From Bacillota bacterium (lineage in GTDB: Bacteria > Bacillota > Clostridia > Oscillospirales > Acutalibacteraceae): 8,886 bases of DNA. Under the pieces are notes generated by a model. That model was not told the DNA's origin. It was given only the letters and a program-made list of their open reading frames with translations, and searched no databases. Shown here one piece after another: positions 1 through 6,528 of this stretch. The position numbers and the translations under genes are program-made. Location: assembly GCA_023418995.1 (NCBI GenBank), contig JAEZYP010000013.1, positions 1 through 8,886 on the forward strand. The letters run 5' to 3'. Each line of letters starts with the position of its first letter. Positions within the stretch are counted from its first letter, which is position 1.

Positions 1-27
1 GGACAAAAAAATAATGAGTGAAACACC

Positions 28-35
28 AGGGAGGT
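28..35 (+). promoter_or_regulatory. jag ribosome binding site that decides the start
   Basis: The sequence AGGGAGGT sits six bases before the GTG at 42. An in-frame GTG at 18 would give a protein eight residues longer, but it has no such site in front of it and its extra residues fall outside the Jag_N domain. The start at 42 is therefore preferred. Confidence 0.8.
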
Positions 36-41
36 ATTAGT

Positions 42-905
42 GTGATTAAAGAAGCAATCGCAACCGGAGATACCGTTGAGCTGGCCAGGGAAGCTGCCTG
101 CAAGGAACTTGGCGTGGAATCCTACGACGCTGAATTCGAGATTCTCGAGATGCCGGCGAGAAAGACGTTCGGTCTTTTTGGAGGAAATCCCGCAAAGGTA
201 AGAGTGTACATTGAGAGCAGCCCGGCGGACGCCGCCGCGGAGTATTTGAAGACGATCCTCAACCATATGGGTCTTATCTCGGTTGATATCAAGGTTACGG
301 AAGAAGATTCGGGTGCGCTGCTGTCGCTTTCAGGCGACGATATCGGCTATATCATCGGTCACCGCGGCGAGACGCTGGACGCGCTTCAATACCTGACGGG
401 TCTTGTTGCAAATCATATTGATAATACCTATTACCGCATTACACTCGATATCGGCAATTACCGGGAAAAGCGTAAGGATACGCTGGAGATACTCGGCAAA
501 AAAATTGCGGCAAAGGCGGTAAAAACCGGAAGAAACGCATCCCTCGAGCCGATGAATCCTTATGAGCGCAGAATCATCCACACCGCTGTTCAGACCGTAG
601 ACGGAGCAAAGTCATGGTCAGAGGGCGAAGATCTTGCAAGGCATGTTGTAATTGGACCGGAGGCCGGGGAACGTCCGCTTCCGCGCAGACCTTATAACAA
701 CAATAATAATTATAACGGAAAACAGCGTCGTCCGTTCAATAAAGATGGAAACGGCAGGCCAAACGGGAATTACAATAACAACCGCGCACCGCGACCGGCT
801 TCTGCGGGTACGGCAAACGCGCAAAGTGCCTCTCCTGCCGCGCCGAGGCAGACGAATCCGGGTAAGACAGCGCCGCTGTATGGTCGTGTTGATGCCAAGA
901 AATAA
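42..905 (+). CDS. jag: Jag/KhpB (EloR) KH-II and R3H RNA-binding protein
   Basis: The 287-residue protein matches the SpoIIIJ-associated family (Jag, KhpB, EloR), cytoplasmic RNA-binding proteins that work with KhpA in control of cell elongation and division. Residues 1-52 form the Jag_N domain (begins MIKEAIATGDTVE) and end in the usual FGLFGG turn (43-48). A type II KH domain follows, with its GxxG loop as IIGHRG at 104-109. An R3H domain follows with the R-x3-H signature at R176 and H180, closing with RHVVIGP at 200-206. Residues from about 212 to 287 form a low-complexity tail rich in Asn, Arg, Pro and Ala, probably disordered, with Asn runs near 219-224 and 243-247; this tail looks longer than in many relatives. 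Start is GTG at 42, from the ribosome binding site. Neighbour order implies that yidC/spoIIIJ lies just upstream, and a terminator follows. The domain assignment is firm; the cellular role is inferred from relatives. Confidence 0.95.
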   Translation: MIKEAIATGDTVELAREAACKELGVESYDAEFEILEMPARKTFGLFGGNPAKVRVYIESSPADAAAEYLKTILNHMGLISVDIKVTEEDSGALLSLSGDDIGYIIGHRGETLDALQYLTGLVANHIDNTYYRITLDIGNYREKRKDTLEILGKKIAAKAVKTGRNASLEPMNPYERRIIHTAVQTVDGAKSWSEGEDLARHVVIGPEAGERPLPRRPYNNNNNYNGKQRRPFNKDGNGRPNGNYNNNRAPRPASAGTANAQSASPAAPRQTNPGKTAPLYGRVDAKK

Positions 906-923
906 TTGTTACATAAAAAATCC

Positions 924-955
924 GGGGCGGTTCGTAGGAATCGCCCCTGTTTTTT
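924..955 (+). terminator. intrinsic terminator after jag
   Basis: A ten-pair stem (924-933 with 938-947, one G-U pair) closes on a four-base GTAG loop and is followed by TGTTTTTT. It starts 18 bases after the jag stop. It should end transcription of the rpmH-to-jag unit and implies that mnmE has its own promoter between about 956 and 1070, which I could not place convincingly. Confidence 0.9.
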
Positions 956-1070
956 CGAATTATCAGGATTTGCGTTGCATCTGCGGAAAATACCATTTCT
1001 GTCGCACAGCTTTTTTCGGTAAGAAGGTAAATGAGGGTAATATAGTCAATTAATTTTAAAGCAGGATAAT

Positions 1071-1077
1071 GGAAGGG
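1071..1077 (+). promoter_or_regulatory. mnmE ribosome binding site that decides the start
   Basis: GGAAGGG lies six bases before the ATG at 1084. An in-frame ATG at 1069 has only a weaker GCAGGA at 1061-1066 in front of it and would add five residues (MEGFA) outside the family alignment, so 1084 is preferred. Confidence 0.65.
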
Positions 1078-1083
1078 TTCGCC

Positions 1084-2472
1084 ATGATAAGTCAAAATCA
1101 AAGAGAAATAACGACTACGATAGCGGCAATTTCTACGCCGCAAGCGCCGGGAGGAATCGGAATTGTCCGTATTTCGGGACCGGACGCACATCAAATCGCG
1201 CAAAGGGTATTTTCGTCGAAAAGCGGAAAGACCTTCGCGCAGCTTCCGGGCTATCAGGCGCTGTACGGCAGGGTATACGACGGGGACGAGGATATCGATG
1301 AGGCAGTCGCTCTGAATTTCCGTGCTCCCGCAAGCTTTACTGGGGAGGATGTTGTGGAGCTTTCCTGCCACGGCGGTCTTTACCTGATGCGCCGGGTGCT
1401 GAAGGCGGTATTCGCGGCGGGCGCGAAGCCTGCCGGACCGGGAGAGTTTACGCGCCGCGCGTTTCTAAACGGGAAAATCGGTTTGACCGAAGCGGAATCC
1501 GTCATGCAGCTGATCTGCGCACAGGGCGAACAGGCTGCGAAGGTTGCGCTGGCGGGGCATGGCGGCGTACTGGAGAAAAAGATCATCCAAATTCGCGAAA
1601 TGCTGATTCATACCGCCGCGCACCTGTCCGCCTGGGCGGATTACCCGGAGGATGATATTCCGCAGGTAAACAGCGATGTACTGGCGGAAACGCTGGTTGA
1701 GGCAAAAGCCGAGGTAGAACGCCTGCTCCGCCAGTTTGACGCGGGAAAAGCAATTCGGGAGGGAGTCGTAACGGTAATTGCCGGAAGACCGAATGTCGGA
1801 AAATCCACGCTGATGAATCTGCTTTCCGGGTGTGAACGTTCAATCGTGACAGAATACGCTGGAACGACGCGCGACGTGGTGGAGGAAACTGTGATTCTCG
1901 GCGGAATTCCGCTGCATCTGGCAGATACCGCAGGCATTCACTTTACCGACGACCCCGTGGAGCGCATCGGCGTGGTTCGCGCGAAGGACAAGCTGAATTC
2001 CGCTCAATTGGTGTTGGCAGTCTTTGATTCTTCTCAGCCGCTGAATGAGGAGGACAAGGATTTGATTTCTGTAATTCAGGGAACCCCGGCTGTTGCAGTG
2101 ATCAATAAGAGTGATTTGTCATCAAGAATAGACAATGAGTATATTAATAATTTATTTCAACATATTGTATATATTTCTGCCTTATCCGGAGAAGGTTTGA
2201 AGGAGCTGACGGAGGCGGTGTCCGCGTTACTGCAAACCTCCCAGCTGAATCCGGCGGAGGGAATTCTCTTTACGGAGCGGCAGAGAGATGCTGCGCGCAG
2301 CGCACAGGAGTGCATTGGTGAGGCGCTGGTTGCGGTGGAACAGGGAATCACCCTCGATGCTGTCACCGTATCCATTGAGGACGCAATTTCTTCCCTACTG
2401 GAGCTCACCGGAGAACGCGCGACCGAAGCGGTCGTGGATTCCGTTTTCGCACAGTTCTGCGTGGGGAAATAA
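1084..2472 (+). CDS. mnmE: tRNA modification GTPase MnmE (TrmE)
   Basis: The 462-residue protein has the usual length and order of MnmE. With MnmG it installs the aminomethyl or carboxymethylaminomethyl group at C5 of wobble U34 in certain tRNAs, using a folate-derived one-carbon unit. The N-terminal folate-binding domain begins with TIAAISTPQAPGGIGIVRISGP (12-33). The G domain shows G1 GRPNVGKST (234-242), G2 GTTRD (260-264), G3 DTAG (281-284), G4 NKSD (341-344) and G5 SALSGEG (365-371). The glutamate that acts in GTP hydrolysis in E. coli (E282) corresponds to E293. The C-terminus is FCVGK, a conservative form of the canonical CIGK, with the conserved Cys at 459. After DTAG the usual IRET is IHFT here, so switch II departs from consensus at residues 286-287. 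mnmG, which encodes its partner, follows after a 304-base gap. Confidence 0.98.
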   Translation: MISQNQREITTTIAAISTPQAPGGIGIVRISGPDAHQIAQRVFSSKSGKTFAQLPGYQALYGRVYDGDEDIDEAVALNFRAPASFTGEDVVELSCHGGLYLMRRVLKAVFAAGAKPAGPGEFTRRAFLNGKIGLTEAESVMQLICAQGEQAAKVALAGHGGVLEKKIIQIREMLIHTAAHLSAWADYPEDDIPQVNSDVLAETLVEAKAEVERLLRQFDAGKAIREGVVTVIAGRPNVGKSTLMNLLSGCERSIVTEYAGTTRDVVEETVILGGIPLHLADTAGIHFTDDPVERIGVVRAKDKLNSAQLVLAVFDSSQPLNEEDKDLISVIQGTPAVAVINKSDLSSRIDNEYINNLFQHIVYISALSGEGLKELTEAVSALLQTSQLNPAEGILFTERQRDAARSAQECIGEALVAVEQGITLDAVTVSIEDAISSLLELTGERATEAVVDSVFAQFCVGK

Positions 2473-2481
2473 ATATTATTA

Positions 2482-2592
2482 CCTTTGCCCTCAGGTCGGG
2501 AAGACATCCTTTCGGTATCGTCCGAAAGGATGCAAAGGACTCGCAGGGGGATTTTTAACTCCCATCGGGAGGGTTCCATAAAATCCCCCTGC
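2482..2592. repeat. structured intergenic element with two long inverted repeats
   Basis: Two hairpins lie side by side in the gap between mnmE and mnmG. The first is a perfect eleven-pair stem (2505-2515 with 2522-2532, CATCCTTTCGG and its complement) around a six-base loop. It is flanked by a seven-pair CCTTTGC/GCAAAGG match (2482-2488 with 2532-2538; the two pairings share base 2532). The second is a perfect thirteen-pair stem (2543-2555 with 2580-2592, GCAGGGGGATTTT and its complement) enclosing an inner CTCCC-ATC-GGGAG hairpin (2559-2571). No U-tract follows on either strand, so it is not an ordinary intrinsic terminator. It begins ten bases after the mnmE stop. It could be a dispersed palindromic repeat, an mRNA-stability element or a small structured RNA; the sequence alone does not decide. 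Confidence 0.6.
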
Positions 2593-2776
2593 ACCCTCAG
2601 TATCCCCATCAGCCAGGGCAATGTCAGTTTTCCATCTGGTCTTCATGGACGAGACGCTATTTAGGCAGCTGGAATGAAAGAGTCATTATTGTTCACTAAA
2701 TTGTAAATATGACTTATGTTATAACAAAATAATAAGTTTGATTAAGCTGGGATATGGATTTTGATAGGAGGAAGCC
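2593..2776. other. mnmG upstream region, no gene seen
   Basis: This is the rest of the 304-base gap. The first part is mixed-composition sequence without a credible reading frame. From about 2680 to 2760 it becomes strongly AT-rich and holds the palindrome GTTATAAC (2718-2725), flanked by ACTTAT (2712-2717) and ATAAGT (2732-2737). TTGTTC at 2689 and TTGTAA at 2701 look like -35 boxes, and TATAAC at 2720 looks like a -10 box, but no pair has a 16-18 base spacer. An mnmG promoter is likely here but cannot be assigned. A strong AGGAGG at 2766-2771 serves mnmG. Confidence 0.4.
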
Positions 2777-4651
2777 ATGAAATACGAGGCAGGAACATAT
2801 GATGTAGTCGTTATCGGCGCGGGACATGCCGGCATTGAAGCCGCGCTTGCTTCCGCGCGGCTCGGCTGCAAAACATGTGTATTTACGATTAATATGGATG
2901 CCGTGGGCAATTGCCCCTGCAATCCCTCAATCGGGGGAACGGCGAAGGGGCATCTCGTTCGTGAGATTGACGCGCTTGGCGGCGAGATGGGAAAAACCGC
3001 GGATGCCGCACTGATTCAAAGCAGAATGCTGAACCTTGGAAAAGGTCCCGCGGTACACTCTCTGCGCGCGCAGATTGATCGTCGTGAGTATGGTAAGCTT
3101 ATGAAGCATAAGCTGGAGCTTCAGCCAAATTTGCAGCTAAAGCAGGCGGAGGTCGTGGAGGTCACACATGGGGAAGACGGCGCGTGGCAGATCGTAACCC
3201 GTATGGACGCGGTTTATCACACGAAGGCGGTGGTAATCGCGACAGGAACCTTTTTGGGCGGCAGAATTTATCTTGGTGATGTTTCCTATGAAAGCGGACC
3301 AGATGGCATGTTCCCCGCAGCATTCCTTGGTGCATCCCTGAAAAAACTGGGGCTTAGGCTTCGTCGCTTTAAAACCGGCACTCCGGCGCGTGTACTGAGG
3401 TCTAGCATTGATTTTAACGGACTCGAGGTACAGGAGGGGGATGAACCGGTCATTCCGTTTTCCTATGATACGCTTGAGCCGATTCAAAACCGCGCTGTCT
3501 GTCATATCTCATGGACGAACGACGAGACAAAGAGAATTATACTGGAAAACATCCACCGTTCCCCGTTATACGGTGGAAAAATTGAGGGTGTCGGCCCGCG
3601 TTACTGCCCGAGCATAGAGGATAAGATTGTTCGCTTTGCGGATAAGAAGAGGCATCAGCTGTTTATTGAGCCTTGCGGTCTGGATACCGAGGAAATGTAT
3701 TTACAGGGGATGAGCTCCTCCTTACCGGAGGACGTACAGCTTGCGTTCTACCGTTCAATTCCCGGTTTGGAACGGGTAGAGATTATGCGCTCCGCCTATG
3801 CAATTGAATACGATTGTGTAGACCCGCTCCAAATGCAGGCGACACTAGAATTCCCGGAATTTCCGGGGCTTTACGGAGCAGGACAGTTTAACGGAAGCTC
3901 CGGCTACGAGGAAGCGGCGGCACAGGGGCTGGTTGCCGGGATCAACGCGGCGCTGAAGGTGCTTGGCAGAGAGCCAGTGGTTCTTGACCGCGCGAGCTCC
4001 TATATTGGAACGCTGGTGGATGACCTGATTACAAAGGGCTGCTCCGACCCGTACCGTATGATGACTTCAAGGAGCGAGTATCGCCTGATCTTACGGCAGG
4101 ATAACGCGGACGAGCGGATGACGCCGACCGGACGCGCGCTTGGTTTGATTTCAGACGAACGCTGGAGCCGCTTCCAACAGAAGCAGCGGCAGAAGGAAGA
4201 GGAACTTTCGCGTGCGGAAAAAACAGTGATTCCGCCGTCTAGAGAGCTGAATGATATTTTGGTTTCACGTGAAACAACAGAGGTAGCGACAGGAGTCAGG
4301 CTCGCCGACCTCATTCGCAGGCCGGAGTTGAATTATGAAGTTCTCACCCCCGTCGATAAGAACCGTCCGGATTTACCGGCGGCGGTGTTTGAAAACGTGG
4401 AAATCGAATTGAAATATGCAGGATACATCAAGCGCCAGAAGGCACAAATTGCAGAAATGCGCCGTCTCGAAGAGCGATTGCTGCCGCCAGACTTAAATTA
4501 CAGAGATATCCTTGGTCTGCGTACAGAGGCGCAGGAAAAACTGGAAAGGGTGAAGCCCAACAGCGTGGGGCAGGCTTCCCGAATTTCCGGAGTCAGTCCG
4601 GCGGATATCTCCGTTTTGCTTATTTGGCTCAGCCGGTATAAGGAGGGTTAA
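2777..4651 (+). CDS. mnmG: tRNA uridine-5-carboxymethylaminomethyl modification enzyme MnmG (GidA)
   Basis: The 624-residue FAD-dependent protein is the partner of MnmE in modifying wobble U34 of tRNA. The dinucleotide-binding motif is VVIGAGHAGIEAA (11-23). The conserved cysteine motif CNPSIGGTAKGHLVREIDALGGEMG spans 48-72. The Cys equivalent to E. coli C277 falls at 277, in PRYCPSIEDK (274-283). FNGSSGYEEAAAQGL (371-385), the EIELKYAGYIKRQ segment (542-554) that starts the C-terminal helical domain, and the family ending RISGVSPADISVLLIWL (602-618) are all present, so the gene is complete. The usual IEPEG is IEPCG here (C300). Start is ATG with AGGAGG five bases upstream. The rsmG ribosome binding site overlaps the end of this gene and rsmG begins one base after the stop. 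Codons 496-500 (V-S-R-E-T) double as a parS site. Confidence 0.98.
   Translation: MKYEAGTYDVVVIGAGHAGIEAALASARLGCKTCVFTINMDAVGNCPCNPSIGGTAKGHLVREIDALGGEMGKTADAALIQSRMLNLGKGPAVHSLRAQIDRREYGKLMKHKLELQPNLQLKQAEVVEVTHGEDGAWQIVTRMDAVYHTKAVVIATGTFLGGRIYLGDVSYESGPDGMFPAAFLGASLKKLGLRLRRFKTGTPARVLRSSIDFNGLEVQEGDEPVIPFSYDTLEPIQNRAVCHISWTNDETKRIILENIHRSPLYGGKIEGVGPRYCPSIEDKIVRFADKKRHQLFIEPCGLDTEEMYLQGMSSSLPEDVQLAFYRSIPGLERVEIMRSAYAIEYDCVDPLQMQATLEFPEFPGLYGAGQFNGSSGYEEAAAQGLVAGINAALKVLGREPVVLDRASSYIGTLVDDLITKGCSDPYRMMTSRSEYRLILRQDNADERMTPTGRALGLISDERWSRFQQKQRQKEEELSRAEKTVIPPSRELNDILVSRETTEVATGVRLADLIRRPELNYEVLTPVDKNRPDLPAAVFENVEIELKYAGYIKRQKAQIAEMRRLEERLLPPDLNYRDILGLRTEAQEKLERVKPNSVGQASRISGVSPADISVLLIWLSRYKEG
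4261..4276. promoter_or_regulatory. parS site inside mnmG
   Basis: GGTTTCACGTGAAACA matches the B. subtilis-type parS consensus TGTTNCACGTGAAACA at every base except the first. It contains the perfect 14-base palindrome GTTTCACGTGAAAC (4262-4275). It is read in mnmG as Val-Ser-Arg-Glu-Thr (codons 496-500). ParB encoded at 7559-8422 is the expected ligand and would load and spread from here. Binding is inferred from the consensus. Confidence 0.88.
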
Positions 4652-4652
4652 C

Positions 4653-5366
4653 ATGCAGGATATCAGACCGATGCTTTGTACAACGGCGCACGACTTTGAG
4701 CTGGAAGTCACCGAATCCCAGGCGGATAGTTTTCAACAGTATATGGAGCTTTTGGTGGAATGGAATCAGAAAATGAACCTGACGGCGATTACCGAGCCGA
4801 GCGAGGTCGCGGTAAAGCACTTTTTAGACAGCATTCTGATTACAAAATATTTGGAGCTTACGGCCGGCGCGAAGCTGATCGATGTGGGGACCGGCGCGGG
4901 ATTTCCCGGCGTCCCGCTTAAGCTGATGCATCCGGAACTGAATCTAACCTTGCTGGATGGGCTGAATAAACGACTGATTTTTTTACAGGATGTCCTGAAC
5001 CACCTTAGGCTGTCGGCGGAGCTGGTTCATGCCCGTGCGGAAGAAGCCGCACGGCAGGCAAAGCACCGGGGAAAATATGATTTTGCGACAGCGCGCGCGG
5101 TTGCTCCGCTCAATCTTCTGTGTGAGTACTGCCTGCCATTCTTAAAAATGGGCGGAATATTTGCCGCGATGAAGGGACCGCATATCGGAGAGGAGCTGGA
5201 AGCAGCACGGAACGCAATTCGGCTTCTTGGCTGCGAGCTTCTAAAAGCGGAGGAATTTACACTGCCCGGGGGAGACGGACGAAGTCTGGTATTAATTCAG
5301 AGGACGAAAGCACTGCCAGCGCTGTACCCGCGCCATGGCGCAAAGATAACGAAAAGTCCCTTATAA
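4653..5366 (+). CDS. rsmG: 16S rRNA (guanine(527)-N7)-methyltransferase RsmG (GidB)
   Basis: The 237-residue protein is a Rossmann-fold methyltransferase that uses S-adenosylmethionine to methylate N7 of G527 in 16S rRNA of the small subunit. The family pattern EWNQKMNLTAITEPSEVAVKHFLDS (36-60) is followed by the SAM-binding loop LIDVGTGAGFPG (75-86). LLDGLNKRLIFLQ (100-112), HARAEE (126-131) and FATARAVAPL (144-153) come next, and then the common ending YPRHGAKITKSPL. Length is normal for the family and the gene is intact. AGGAGG at 4641-4646 lies inside the last codons of mnmG and the start is one base past its stop, so translation is probably coupled. No clear intrinsic terminator follows; noc begins about 246 bases downstream. 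Confidence 0.97.
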   Translation: MQDIRPMLCTTAHDFELEVTESQADSFQQYMELLVEWNQKMNLTAITEPSEVAVKHFLDSILITKYLELTAGAKLIDVGTGAGFPGVPLKLMHPELNLTLLDGLNKRLIFLQDVLNHLRLSAELVHARAEEAARQAKHRGKYDFATARAVAPLNLLCEYCLPFLKMGGIFAAMKGPHIGEELEAARNAIRLLGCELLKAEEFTLPGGDGRSLVLIQRTKALPALYPRHGAKITKSPL

Positions 5367-5558
5367 AGAAAAAGAACGCACTGAGAAACCACAGCCAAAA
5401 GCCCGTTTGCCCCGCCTGGTATTACAAAAATTCCGTGAAATTGGAGCGGCGCCTTTTAAGTTATCCGCTATATTGTCCGAAAATGCGCGGATATCAGTAC
5501 GAATGTAAGAAAACATTACAAAATAAAATTAAATCGCTTCCCATAATACTACAAAAAA

Positions 5559-5610
5559 CCGCCGCTCTTCATGCTATCCTTATCGTAAAGGACAAGCAAG
5601 GGGGCGGCGG
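5559..5610 (+). promoter_or_regulatory. hairpin covering the noc ribosome binding site
   Basis: CCGCCGC (5559-5565) is the exact complement of GCGGCGG (5604-5610). The stem can extend inward with TCT opposite GGG (two G-U pairs and one C-G) over 5566-5568 and 5601-5603. That places most of the noc Shine-Dalgarno AAGGGGG (5598-5604) in the stem, two bases before the TTG start. An inner hairpin TCCTT/AAGGA (5577-5581 with 5588-5592) fits inside. The fold would limit translation of noc unless opened. The pairing is seen directly; the regulatory role is inference. Confidence 0.5.
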
Positions 5611-5612
5611 CT

Positions 5613-6428
5613 TTGCATATCATGGGAGACAAAAACAAAGTCATACAGGTGAATATTGAATCCATCCTTCCAAATCCTGCACAACCGCGTCGAGTATTCA
5701 ACGAGCAGGAGCTTCTTGCGTTATCCCGCAGTATTCGAACCAATGGCTTGCTCCAGCCTATCACTGTGCGGAAAACCAATCAGGGCTACGAGCTGATTGC
5801 AGGAGAGCGTCGGCTGCGAGCCTGTAAGATTGCCGGGCTACCGACAATCGCATGTATCGTAAACGACTGTTCCCCCGAGACAAGCGCGGTACTGGCAATG
5901 ACGGAAAACCTGCAGCGGCAGGATCTGCAAATTTTTGAAGAAGCTGAGGGAATCCGAAGGCTGATCGAGCAATGGAACGTCACGCAGGAGGAAGCGGCAA
6001 TGCGGCTGGGAAAAAGCCAGTCTACGCTTGCAAATAAGCTAAGGCTGCTTCGCCTTTCGGAAGAGGAACGGACAAAAATAACGCGCGAGGGGCTGACCGA
6101 ACGGCATGCCCGTGCACTCCTTCGCATCAATGATGAAAAATTGAGAGCTAAAACCCTCAATGAGATTATTGCTAAAAATTTGAATGTTCAGCAGACGGAC
6201 GAGCTTATTGAAAGGTTGCTTTCCGGCAGAAAGAAAACTAAGGCAAAACATATTTTCATTGTCAAGGACGTAAGGGTTTTTTTTAATACAATTAACCATG
6301 CAATTGAAGCAATGAAGCTAAGCGGTATCAACGCGCAAACGCGCAGGGATGAAACCGATGAGTACATTGAATGCATTGTAAGAATACCTAAAACAGATGC
6401 CACTGCAGGGGGCAAAAAACCTGCCTGA
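5613..6428 (+). CDS. noc: Nucleoid occlusion protein Noc (ParB-family paralog)
   Basis: The 271-residue ParB-family protein resembles B. subtilis Noc, which binds NBS sites across the chromosome and blocks Z-ring assembly over the nucleoid. The CTP-binding ParB domain shows GERRLRA (64-70) and ENLQRQDL (98-105). A helix-turn-helix covers about 124-148 (TQEEAAMRLGKSQSTLANKLRLLRL). TERHARALL (162-170), LNEIIAKNLNVQQT (182-195) and the ending EYIECIVRIPK (250-260) fit Noc better than ParB. The four specificity positions are Q136, K142, R147 and R164, close to the QKKR set of Noc. There is no GLGKGL ParA-contact motif. Start is TTG at 5613, eight bases after AAGGGGG; ATG at 5622 is an alternative. 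An in-frame stop at 5586-5588, with no start codon between it and the TTG, prevents any longer N-terminus, so the amphipathic membrane helix of B. subtilis Noc is absent. Confidence 0.92.
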   Translation: MHIMGDKNKVIQVNIESILPNPAQPRRVFNEQELLALSRSIRTNGLLQPITVRKTNQGYELIAGERRLRACKIAGLPTIACIVNDCSPETSAVLAMTENLQRQDLQIFEEAEGIRRLIEQWNVTQEEAAMRLGKSQSTLANKLRLLRLSEEERTKITREGLTERHARALLRINDEKLRAKTLNEIIAKNLNVQQTDELIERLLSGRKKTKAKHIFIVKDVRVFFNTINHAIEAMKLSGINAQTRRDETDEYIECIVRIPKTDATAGGKKPA

Positions 6429-6477
6429 AATTAATTACAAGTGTTTACTCCTATTCCCTATATCATTTCCCGCGAGG

Positions 6478-6505
6478 CAGGCCGGACGAAAGTCCGGCCT
6501 GTTTT
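6478..6505 (+). terminator. intrinsic terminator after noc
   Basis: A perfect ten-pair stem (6478-6487 with 6492-6501, CAGGCCGGAC and its complement) closes on a GAAA tetraloop, followed by TTTT (6502-6505). It starts about 50 bases after the noc stop and separates noc from parAB transcription. The U-tract is short, but the stem is very strong. Confidence 0.88.
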
Positions 6506-6510
6506 GCGTG

Positions 6511-6528
6511 ATGTTTGGCATGAAACAT
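6511..6528. promoter_or_regulatory. degenerate parS-like dyad
   Basis: ATGTTTGGCATGAAACAT keeps the outer half-sites ATGTTT and AAACAT of the parS palindrome but has three mismatches to the 16-base consensus in its centre. It lies 147 bases (centre to centre) upstream of the better parS at 6659. It may be a weak or decayed ParB site. Confidence 0.35.

Noticed and set aside
1..21. Possible end of an upstream gene (yidC expected)
   Set aside because: Stops occur in more than one frame here (12-14 and 19-21), and too few codons are visible to tell which, if any, ends yidC.
18..25. parS half-site GTGAAACA at the window start
   Set aside because: Only one half matches, with no palindromic partner.
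18..41. Jag start at GTG 18
   Set aside because: It would add eight residues outside the Jag_N domain and lacks a ribosome binding site, while GTG 42 has AGGGAGGT six bases before it.
999..1016. Second terminator-like CTGT/ACAG hairpin before CTTTTTT, upstream of mnmE
   Set aside because: The stem is only four pairs and the clear terminator at 924-955 already serves jag.
2157..2621. Minus-strand 154-residue reading frame across the end of mnmE and the intergenic element
   Set aside because: Most of it is the shadow of mnmE and the rest translates the inverted repeats; no ribosome binding site or family match is apparent.
4911..4924. NBS-like sequence ATTTCCCGG in rsmG
   Set aside because: Only the left nine bases match the Noc site consensus ATTTCCCGGGAAAT; the right half does not.
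5435..5659. 74-residue reading frame upstream of noc
   Set aside because: It has no ribosome binding site or recognisable family, and it overlaps the noc start and its hairpin in another frame.
6466..6479. NBS-like sequence ATTTCCCGCGAGGC after noc
   Set aside because: It has four mismatches to the consensus and no symmetric right half.
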